From NCBI GenBank assembly GCA_003162495.1, contig PMOF01000102.1:1-5726 (forward strand): a stretch of 5,726 nucleotides of DNA. The letters run 5' to 3'. A program made the translations under genes and the position numbers. Below are positions 1 to 5,224 of the stretch, piece by piece; position 1 is the stretch's first letter, and every line of letters starts with the position of its first letter. Source of the DNA: Acidobacteriaceae bacterium (lineage in GTDB: Bacteria; Acidobacteriota; Terriglobia; Terriglobales; Acidobacteriaceae). The notes under the pieces were generated by a model. The model was not told the origin of the DNA. It saw only the letters and a list, made by a program, of their open reading frames with translations, and made no database searches.

Positions 1-678
1 AAGCCGTTCTATCGCAATGAGGGCGACGCGAACCTGACGGACATCAGCTATCAGTTAGGCATTGCGGAGATTACGGTTCCGTTTCTGGGATGGGGCGACG
101 CGTTTCTGGATTACGACAACGACGGATGGAAAGATCTGCTGATGGCCGACGGGCACGTGTATCCGCAGGTGGATCAGCACCCATGGGGCACTACGTGGGC
201 GCAGCGGCCAATGCTGTTCCACAATCTGCAAGGCAAGAAATTTGAGAATGTGCCGGCGGTCGAGGGTTCGGGGCTGGCGGTAGTGATTGCCGGGCGCGGC
301 ATGGCGGTGGGCGATTTGTTCAACAACGGCAAGCTCGACGCGGTGATCAACGTGGAGGATGGCCACCCGGTGCTGCTGAAAAATGTTTCGCCGGACAAAA
401 ATCACTGGCTTGAACTGAAACTGGTAGGCGGCGCGAAAAGTCCGCGCGATGCCATAGGGGCTACGGTGTATGTGACCGCCAACGGGATGAAGCAACGGGG
501 TGATGTGTTGAGCGGGGGGAGTTATCTCTCGACTAATGATCCGAGGCAGCATTTTGGCTTGGGACAAGCGACGACGGTCGATGCGATCGAGGTGCACTGG
601 CCGAGCGGGAAAGTAGAAAAGTTTACCGTGCCGGGAGTTGACCGGATTGTGACGATCACGGAAGGCACAGGAAGATAG
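1..678 (+). CDS. FG-GAP/VCBS repeat protein with C-terminal ASPIC/UnbV domain (CRTAC1-type), 3' part only
   Basis: The reading frame is open from base 1, so the start lies upstream; 225 residues plus a TAG stop are visible. Near residues 30-50 there is an FG-GAP/VCBS blade with a calcium-type loop (DYDNDG, 38-42 region) followed by KDLLMADGHV. A second, degenerate blade lies at about 101-127 (GDLFNNGKLDAVI), where the usual acidic loop residues are mostly replaced by Asn. Residues about 133-220 form an ASPIC/UnbV domain: RDAIGATV, then GGSYLSTNDPRQHFGLG (172-188), then VHWPSGK (198-204). Such proteins are normally secreted or surface-exposed beta-propellers, and their function is mostly unknown; binding of ligands or proteins is assumed. 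The gene ends 233 bases before the thiamine receptor gene, with a separate regulatory region between them, so it is probably not in the same operon. The family call is firm; the role cannot be inferred. Confidence 0.93.
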   Translation, partial: KPFYRNEGDANLTDISYQLGIAEITVPFLGWGDAFLDYDNDGWKDLLMADGHVYPQVDQHPWGTTWAQRPMLFHNLQGKKFENVPAVEGSGLAVVIAGRGMAVGDLFNNGKLDAVINVEDGHPVLLKNVSPDKNHWLELKLVGGAKSPRDAIGATVYVTANGMKQRGDVLSGGSYLSTNDPRQHFGLGQATTVDAIEVHWPSGKVEKFTVPGVDRIVTITEGTGR

Positions 679-721
679 GGAACAGGAATTAAAGCGCGGA
701 ATTAGATTACCCAGAGTCATC

Positions 722-733
722 AATTTGCAAATT
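722..733. repeat. Perfect 12-bp palindrome
   Basis: AATTTGCAAATT is its own reverse complement. It lies in the AT-richer stretch after the FG-GAP gene and overlaps the proposed -35 hexamer. It could be a protein-binding site or chance; nothing else in the window repeats it. Confidence 0.3.
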
Positions 734-753
734 CGGGCTGGCGGTGTTTCAAT
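725..753 (+). promoter_or_regulatory. Possible sigma-70-like promoter for the thiamine operon
   Basis: TTGCAA (725-730, 4 of 6 matches to the -35 consensus) and TTCAAT (748-753, 4 of 6 matches to the -10 consensus) are separated by 17 bases. Transcription would start near 759-761, exactly where the riboswitch P1 stem begins, which is the main reason to report it. The hexamers are weak matches, and acidobacterial promoters are poorly defined, so this is only a candidate. Confidence 0.25.
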
Positions 754-768
754 TTGAATGATTGAAAC
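746..768 (+). repeat. 8-bp inverted repeat overlapping the riboswitch P1 strand
   Basis: GTTTCAAT (746-753) is the exact reverse complement of ATTGAAAC (761-768), with a 7-base spacer. The right arm contains GAAAC, the 5' strand of riboswitch P1. If transcribed, this hairpin would compete with P1. If transcription starts near 760, the left arm is absent from the RNA, and the repeat could instead be a DNA operator or coincidence. Confidence 0.5.
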
Positions 769-842
769 AGGGGTGCTCCAAGGTGGGGCTGAGAAATACC
801 CTCGAACCCGATCCGGATAATACCGGCGTGGGAAGTTTCGGA
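761..842 (+). promoter_or_regulatory. TPP riboswitch (THI element)
   Basis: The RNA aptamer binds thiamine pyrophosphate and normally turns off downstream thiamine genes. All conserved parts can be seen by eye. P1 is GAAAC (764-768) with GTTTC (835-839), extendable by two U-G pairs. P2 is GGGT (771-774) with ACCC (798-801). P3 is short, CTCC (776-779) with GGGG (785-788). The invariant CTGAGA (789-794), which forms the pyrimidine-binding loop, is followed by AATACC. P4 is CCC (807-809) with GGG (830-832). P5 is CCGG (813-816) with CCGG (823-826), closed by ATAATA; the GATCCGGATAATACCGGCG core matches the pyrophosphate-binding consensus. It lies about 70 bases before the receptor start and is oriented toward it, so it very likely controls the three genes 912-5224. 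Confidence 0.96.
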
Positions 843-857
843 AGCGGCCTTCCTTTT
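840..857 (+). terminator. Weak terminator-like hairpin in the riboswitch expression platform
   Basis: GGAAG (840-844) pairs with CTTCC (849-853) around a CGGC tetraloop and is followed by TTTTC (854-858). The stem is only 5 bp and the U-tract only four bases, so termination would be inefficient. CTTCC could also pair with the GGAAG at 831-835 in the 3' edge of the aptamer, offering an alternative fold. It could be a real attenuator, a pause site, or incidental. Confidence 0.35.
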
Positions 858-875
858 CGAATCGTGGCGTGAGTT

Positions 876-906
876 TCTCCTGTTTCTTTCAGTTGGAAAC
901 AAGAGG
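876..906 (+). promoter_or_regulatory. Hairpin masking the Shine-Dalgarno sequence of the receptor gene
   Basis: Bases 876-886 pair with 896-906: C886-G896, three U-A pairs (883-885 with 897-899), G882-C900, U881-A901, one C880/A902 mismatch, C879-G903, U878-A904, C877-G905 and a U876-G906 wobble, around a 9-base loop. The right arm contains the whole AAGAGG ribosome-binding site (901-906). This fits a riboswitch that acts on translation initiation, the usual mode in Gram-negative bacteria. The 3' strand of P1 (GTTTC, 835-839) could pair with GAAAC (896-900) instead and free the site, making the two states mutually exclusive. Pairing was found by eye; no energies were calculated. Confidence 0.6.
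901..906 (+). promoter_or_regulatory. Ribosome-binding site deciding the receptor start at 912
   Basis: AAGAGG lies 5 bases before the ATG at 912. It is the best SD-like element near any in-frame start and is why 912 is chosen despite the long arginine-rich N-terminus it adds before the signal sequence. Confidence 0.65.
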
Positions 907-911
907 CGTCC

Positions 912-3395
912 ATGCTCGAAGCCGCACCCAGGGTCACAGCCCGCAACTCATCAAAATTTTTGGCAGCGCTAGAGCGCGTGTTCCTTTCGCGGCGATTTCG
1001 TCGCCCGGGCGCGGGTGGCGTACGAGAGACCGACGAATGGCGCTCTTTACTGCTGAATGCCCGGGTGCTGCTCTTGTGCATGAGCGTTCCGCTTGGCGCA
1101 TGGCCGCAGAATTCGCCGACATCGCTCGCCAGTCCTAACTCGTCTTCTGGATCGCCAAAGGCCGCCACACCCGCATCGCCGATTCCGCCAGTGACAACGA
1201 CGGTTGTGGTTCACGACGAGGAGAAAGACAATTACCTTCCCGATGCTGTAACGGTGGGCACGCTGGATGGCGCAACTCTGAAGGAGACGCCGCTGTCAGT
1301 CACGGTGGTCACGCGCGACCTGCTGAACGACCAGGTTTCACGGCTGCTCTCCGACGTGGTGAAGAGCGATGCATCGATCGGCGAGGACTACGCGCCGGTT
1401 GGCTACTACGGCGATTACGAGATTCGCGGCTTCCCCATCGACCTGGCAACAGGGCTCCAGATCAACGGCATGACGATTGCGGGCGAGCAGGATGTGCCGC
1501 TCGAAAACAAGGAGCGGGTGGAATTGCTGAACGGCATTGCCGGCGTGGAGAGCGGCGTGGCCTCGGCGGGCGGGCTAATTGACTTCGTAACCAAGCGGCC
1601 GGCCGCAGTTGAAGCCGTGGACCTGGCCACCGATCATCGCGGAACGGCTTATGGAGCGCTGGATATTGGGCGACTGTTCGGGAGCCGGAAGCAGGTGGGC
1701 GCGCGGCTGAGTCTGGCCGGTGAAAGAATTGAGAGCTATGTGAACGACGCCAACGGATGGCGCGCGGTGGGCGCGGGCGCGGCCGATTGGAAACTGAGCA
1801 CGAAGGCGATTTTGAAAACGGACTTCGAATATCAGCACAAGGTGGAGCGCTCGGTGAGCGGCTACCAACTGCTGGGCGGAACGACGGTGCCCGATCTGAA
1901 CAAGATTTATCTATCGACGATGCTGGGCGCGCAGCCGTGGGCCAAGCCGAATACATTCGATGTGTATAACACCGGCGCGCGGATGGACTACGATCTGCCT
2001 CACGAGTGGCGGGCGTTTGCAGCGGCAAGCTTCAGCCATTCGCTCATCGACGACAACGTGGTGTATGCGTATGGCTGCTCCTACGAGCCCGCGTGCCAGG
2101 GAGACGGCGGGACGGCACCGGGATACTTCTTCGCTCCGGATGGTGGGTACGATATTTACGATTACCGCGACCCTGGCGAATTGCGCATCGACGCGCAGGC
2201 AGAGGCGATGATCACGGGTCACGTCAAGACTGGAGTGATCAGCCAGGACCTGACTGCCGGAGGCGAATTATTCAGGCGCAGCGTGCAGCAGCCTGGTTAC
2301 TTCACGGCCCTCGATCCAACTTCGCCCGATGGCGTGGTCCAGGATGGCGCGGTGTACAGTTACATCGGCTCAGAGAATATCTATCAGCCGATCGCACCGT
2401 TTCCAGGTGCCACGGTCGATGGCGTGCGCGAACAAGCCGGCCCGCGCCGCCTGTGGGAAGACAATCACCAGCCGGCAGTGGTGATGCAGGACCGGATTCA
2501 TCTGCCGGGCCGCATTCAACTGCTTGCTGGAGGTCGCGCAGACTCCCTGCGCGATCACAATTACTCGCTGACGGCGACCAGCCCCAGTACGCCCCCGATC
2601 TTCACGGACAAGCTGATCTGGCTGCCGCAATATGCGGTCACCTTCAATCCGGCGAGCAGCCTTACGCTTTACGGCAATTACGGAGTGCTGTTGTCACTTG
2701 GCCCGCAAGGGCCGTGGTGGGTGGATAATGCGAATCAATTTCTGGCTCCGTCCCTGACTCGGCAGGCTGAGGTCGGGGCAAAGTTTGAACCGGCTCAGCG
2801 GATTCTGCTGACCACTGCGTTGTTTCGGATGCGCGCGCCGTTCTTCTACCCCAAAGCGATCCAGGCGCCGGATGCTTTTTGCACGAGCAATGAATTTTAT
2901 GGGCCGGGTGATTTGTGCTTTGAATCGGCAGGCCGCCAAACCAACGACGGCATTGAGTTGAATGCAGAAGGAAAAGTTGCGAACTGGTTGCGGTTGACGG
3001 CTTCGGCAGCAGCGATTCGCGCACTCTCCGAGGATACGGGCACCCCCGCCTTCGATAACAAGCAGGTGTTGAATGTACCTCATCTAAGGACGGAGTCCTT
3101 TGCCGATATTCTGTTGCCGCACATGTATGGACTGCACCTGATGCCGGGATGGAGTTATACGGGACGCAAAGAAGCGACGCGAGACGACGTCGTCAGTGTG
3201 CCGAGTTATAACCTCTTCAGCATGGGGGCGCGCTACACGCCGGGCGGCGAGGGCGGCCGTGTGACCTTGCGGATGTATGCGGACAACATTACGGACAAAC
3301 GTTATTGGAAAGACACAGGCGCAAGTTATGGCGATACGTTTATCCATCTGGGCGCACCCGCAACGGTGCGGCTTTCGGCGCATTACATTTTTTGA
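912..3395 (+). CDS. TonB-dependent outer-membrane receptor, probably for thiamine
   Basis: The 827-residue product would carry a nutrient across the outer membrane using TonB/ExbBD energy. The N-terminus has an arginine-rich stretch (about 1-44), a hydrophobic signal core (about 46-64, LLLNARVLLLC region) and a likely cleavage near 63-66. A Ser/Pro/Ala-rich linker (67-94) follows, with a possible TonB box (TTTVVVHDE, 95-103). The plug spans about 108-232, with KETPLSVTVVTRDLL, YEIRGF (169-174), ERVELLNG (201-208) and GGLIDFVTKRP (220-230). The rest is a beta-barrel with DNITDKRYW (791-799) and a terminal Phe, as expected for outer-membrane assembly. Two close cysteine pairs (389/395 and 657/669) may form loop disulfides. 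By sequence it looks like the siderophore-receptor type, but the TPP riboswitch and downstream pnuT argue for thiamine or a thiamine precursor. It lacks the N-terminal carboxypeptidase-regulatory-like domain of the very large acidobacterial Oar-type receptors. Family call is firm; substrate is inferred from context. Confidence 0.92.
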   Translation: MLEAAPRVTARNSSKFLAALERVFLSRRFRRPGAGGVRETDEWRSLLLNARVLLLCMSVPLGAWPQNSPTSLASPNSSSGSPKAATPASPIPPVTTTVVVHDEEKDNYLPDAVTVGTLDGATLKETPLSVTVVTRDLLNDQVSRLLSDVVKSDASIGEDYAPVGYYGDYEIRGFPIDLATGLQINGMTIAGEQDVPLENKERVELLNGIAGVESGVASAGGLIDFVTKRPAAVEAVDLATDHRGTAYGALDIGRLFGSRKQVGARLSLAGERIESYVNDANGWRAVGAGAADWKLSTKAILKTDFEYQHKVERSVSGYQLLGGTTVPDLNKIYLSTMLGAQPWAKPNTFDVYNTGARMDYDLPHEWRAFAAASFSHSLIDDNVVYAYGCSYEPACQGDGGTAPGYFFAPDGGYDIYDYRDPGELRIDAQAEAMITGHVKTGVISQDLTAGGELFRRSVQQPGYFTALDPTSPDGVVQDGAVYSYIGSENIYQPIAPFPGATVDGVREQAGPRRLWEDNHQPAVVMQDRIHLPGRIQLLAGGRADSLRDHNYSLTATSPSTPPIFTDKLIWLPQYAVTFNPASSLTLYGNYGVLLSLGPQGPWWVDNANQFLAPSLTRQAEVGAKFEPAQRILLTTALFRMRAPFFYPKAIQAPDAFCTSNEFYGPGDLCFESAGRQTNDGIELNAEGKVANWLRLTASAAAIRALSEDTGTPAFDNKQVLNVPHLRTESFADILLPHMYGLHLMPGWSYTGRKEATRDDVVSVPSYNLFSMGARYTPGGEGGRVTLRMYADNITDKRYWKDTGASYGDTFIHLGAPATVRLSAHYIF

Positions 3396-3409
3396 GCCTT
3401 GTGAGGCTC
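3394..3409 (+). promoter_or_regulatory. Small hairpin spanning the receptor stop and kinase ribosome-binding site
   Basis: GAGCC (3394-3398) pairs with GGCTC (3405-3409) around a 6-base loop. The left arm overlaps the receptor TGA stop; the right arm and loop contain GAGG (3403-3406), the likely ribosome-binding site of the kinase start at 3417. A ribosome finishing the receptor would open it, so it could couple translation of the two genes. No U-tract follows on either strand, so it is not a terminator. Confidence 0.4.
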
Positions 3410-3416
3410 GATCGAG

Positions 3417-4601
3417 ATGAGCGAAACGGCGAAGGCGCATGGCTTGGACGGCACGCTTGTGGAGCCCGACTGGGCGCCGCTGACGCTGGCCGAGGTGCGC
3501 ACGCTGTTGAGGCAGTTTCCGGAATGCGGCGAGCCTGTCGAGATTCTCAACGTCAGCCCGCGGCCGTTTTCGGCGGCAAGCGTCGTGGCTGCGGGCGGGC
3601 GACGAGTGTTCCTCAAGCGGCATCATCGGACGGTGCGCGATCGAGCAGGACTGCTCGAGGAACATCGCTTTCTTGCGCATCTGCATGCCCGCGGCGCGTC
3701 TGTGCCGCTGGTTTACTCCGCATTTTCCGGCGAGACCGCGATCGAGATAGACGACTGGACGTATGAGCTGCATGAGGTGCCCATGGGCGTGGACCTTTAC
3801 GGAGATGCACTCTCGTGGACACCGTTCCTCACCGTGTCGCATGCGCGAAATGCGGGCGAGGCACTGGCGCGGCTGCATCTTGCTGCCGAGGGATTTGCGG
3901 CGCCGCGCCGCGAGCCGCGGGCGCTGGTGGCGAGCTTTACAATATTTGCCGCGGAAGACGCGGGTGCGGAAATGGACAGCTACCTGCGCATGAGGCCCGC
4001 GCTCGAGCGTTACCTTCGAGGGCGCGGGAGCCACAACGAGGCGTTGGAGTTGCTGGCTCCGTTTCACGCGCAGCTTCTGCCCCTGTTGCCCGCGCTTCGG
4101 CCTTTATGGACGCACAACGATTTGCACGCTTCAAATCTGCTGTGGAGCGATGTGAGTGGCAATGCGCGGGCTACAGCGATCATCGACTTTGGCTTGACCG
4201 ACCGTACGAATGCGGTGCATGACCTGGCGCATGCTATCGAGCGAAACATCGTTGAATGGCTTGTGCTCGTGGAGGATCCGGCGCATCAGGATAATGTGCC
4301 CGTGCATTTGGACCATCTTGAGGCGCTGCTTGAGAGCTATGAATCGGTGCGGACCCTCTCAACGGAAGAGGCCGCTGCGCTGGCGCCGATGACGGCGCTG
4401 TGCCACGCGGAGTTTGCGCTGAGCGAGACGGACTACTTTCTGAATGTTCTGCGCTCGGAAGAGAAGGCGCAAATGGCCGAAGAGGGCTGGCTGGTGGGTC
4501 ATGCGCGCTGGTTCCACTGCGCTCAGGGGGAGAAACTGCTGGATCGGTTGCGGCGATGGGCAGAAATGCGTGAGCGGCGCATCGACGGAGTTCAGCAATG
4601 A
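3417..4601 (+). CDS. APH/choline-kinase-fold phosphotransferase, candidate thiamine kinase
   Basis: The 394-residue cytoplasmic protein has the aminoglycoside phosphotransferase (APH) kinase fold. The N-lobe has VFLKRHH with the ATP-binding Lys67, and LLEEHRFLAHL (79-89) with the helix glutamate. The catalytic loop is HNDLHASN (233-240), with Asp235 as catalytic base and Asn240 as metal ligand. The metal-binding DFG is at 257-259 (IIDFGLTDR), followed by the typical NAVHDLA (265-271). All key residues are intact. The start ATG follows GAGG (3403-3406) by 10 bases, and the gene begins 21 bases after the receptor stop. Its end overlaps the pnuT start in ATGA, so translation is probably coupled. 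The family acts on many small alcohols, including thiamine (E. coli ThiK/YcfN), choline and homoserine. Position between a riboswitch-controlled receptor and pnuT makes thiamine the best guess, giving thiamine monophosphate for ThiL to convert to TPP. Direct pyrophosphorylation is not expected from this fold. Substrate is inference. Confidence 0.88.
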   Translation: MSETAKAHGLDGTLVEPDWAPLTLAEVRTLLRQFPECGEPVEILNVSPRPFSAASVVAAGGRRVFLKRHHRTVRDRAGLLEEHRFLAHLHARGASVPLVYSAFSGETAIEIDDWTYELHEVPMGVDLYGDALSWTPFLTVSHARNAGEALARLHLAAEGFAAPRREPRALVASFTIFAAEDAGAEMDSYLRMRPALERYLRGRGSHNEALELLAPFHAQLLPLLPALRPLWTHNDLHASNLLWSDVSGNARATAIIDFGLTDRTNAVHDLAHAIERNIVEWLVLVEDPAHQDNVPVHLDHLEALLESYESVRTLSTEEAAALAPMTALCHAEFALSETDYFLNVLRSEEKAQMAEEGWLVGHARWFHCAQGEKLLDRLRRWAEMRERRIDGVQQ

Positions 4602-5224
4602 TGAACTGGGTTGCGATTGCGCACTACTTTGCGGTGAACTGGCTGGAGAGCGCGGGCTTTTTGACCACCATGGTGGGCATCTGGCTCACGACGCGCCGGA
4701 TGCTCATCTGCTGGCCCGTGGTCCTGGCGGCAGACGTGCTCTATCTCGTGGTTTTTTATCGCGCGCGATTGTTCTCCGATGCGCTGTTGCAGATTTTCTT
4801 TGTGGCTTTCACCTTATATGGCTGGTGGCACTGGTGGCGCGGAGTGCGCGAGGAGGGCGAGGTGCGCGTGGTTCCGCTGGGGATGCGCGGATGGCTGATG
4901 GGCCTGGCGGCGGGCGCGGCAGGCGCGGTGCTGCTGGGATGGTTAATGGTGCGCATCGGCGCGGCACTGCCCCACCTGGATGCGGCTCTGACCAGTTACA
5001 GCTTAGTAGCGAGTTGGTGGCAGGCGCGCAAACACACCGCAAACTGGTGGCTGTGGATTGTGGTTGATCTGATTTATATCGGCGAATATCTTTACAAGGA
5101 CTTGAGGCTCACGGCTGTGCTGTACCTGCTGCTGGTGATATTGGCGGTGATGGGCTTGTTGGATTGGCGGCGCGCGTTTTCACAGGGGCCTGCAGCGAGC
5201 CCACAACCCAGTGAAGTGAGTTAG
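4598..5224 (+). CDS. pnuT: PnuC-family inner-membrane transporter, probable thiamine transporter PnuT
   Basis: The 208-residue hydrophobic protein has the length and pattern of the PnuC vitamin-transporter family: about seven membrane helices, NWLESAGFLTT (14-24), the family's YGWWHWW (74-80), ARKHTANWWLWIVVDLIY (143-160) and LYKDLRLTAVLYLLL (165-179). Family members work by facilitated diffusion and rely on phosphorylation of the cargo inside the cell: PnuC carries nicotinamide riboside, PnuX riboflavin, PnuT thiamine. The upstream TPP riboswitch and absence of NAD genes here favour thiamine; the adjacent kinase would supply the trapping step. The ATG at 4598 overlaps the kinase stop (ATGA) and has GGAG (4587-4590) 7 bases upstream; a second ATG at 4601 is the alternative and would shorten the protein by one residue. 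The family is clear; the substrate rests on context. Confidence 0.88.
   Translation: MMNWVAIAHYFAVNWLESAGFLTTMVGIWLTTRRMLICWPVVLAADVLYLVVFYRARLFSDALLQIFFVAFTLYGWWHWWRGVREEGEVRVVPLGMRGWLMGLAAGAAGAVLLGWLMVRIGAALPHLDAALTSYSLVASWWQARKHTANWWLWIVVDLIYIGEYLYKDLRLTAVLYLLLVILAVMGLLDWRRAFSQGPAASPQPSEVS

Noticed and set aside
685..704. Direct repeat GGAATTA (685-691 and 698-704)
   Set aside because: Two 7-base copies only, in AT-richer spacer DNA; no third copy or linked feature, so probably chance.
55..723. 222-codon open frame on the minus strand opposite the FG-GAP/ASPIC gene
   Set aside because: The plus-strand frame has unmistakable ASPIC and FG-GAP motifs; the antisense product has none and an Arg/His-rich composition.
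1065..1095. Cys56 in the receptor signal region as a lipoprotein site
   Set aside because: The preceding residues LLL do not fit a lipobox, which needs a small residue just before Cys, and outer-membrane barrels of this family are not normally lipoproteins.
2006..2728. 240-codon open frame on the plus strand inside the receptor gene
   Set aside because: Out-of-frame shadow within the barrel-coding region; Arg/Trp/Ser-rich product without motifs.
3388..3409. T-run next to the GAGCC/GGCTC hairpin, considered as a terminator
   Set aside because: On the plus strand the six Ts precede the hairpin; on the minus strand the RNA would have As after it. Neither gives a hairpin followed by a U-tract.
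3084..4067. 327-codon open frame on the minus strand across the receptor end and kinase start
   Set aside because: It is antisense to two genes with clear family motifs and spans their junction. Its product is rich in Arg/His/Gln with no recognisable domain, as expected of a shadow frame in GC-rich DNA.
4444..5067. 207-codon plus-strand frame overlapping the kinase end and pnuT
   Set aside because: The alternative frame encodes the conserved PnuC motifs; this one gives a Gly/Ala/Arg-rich product with no membrane pattern.
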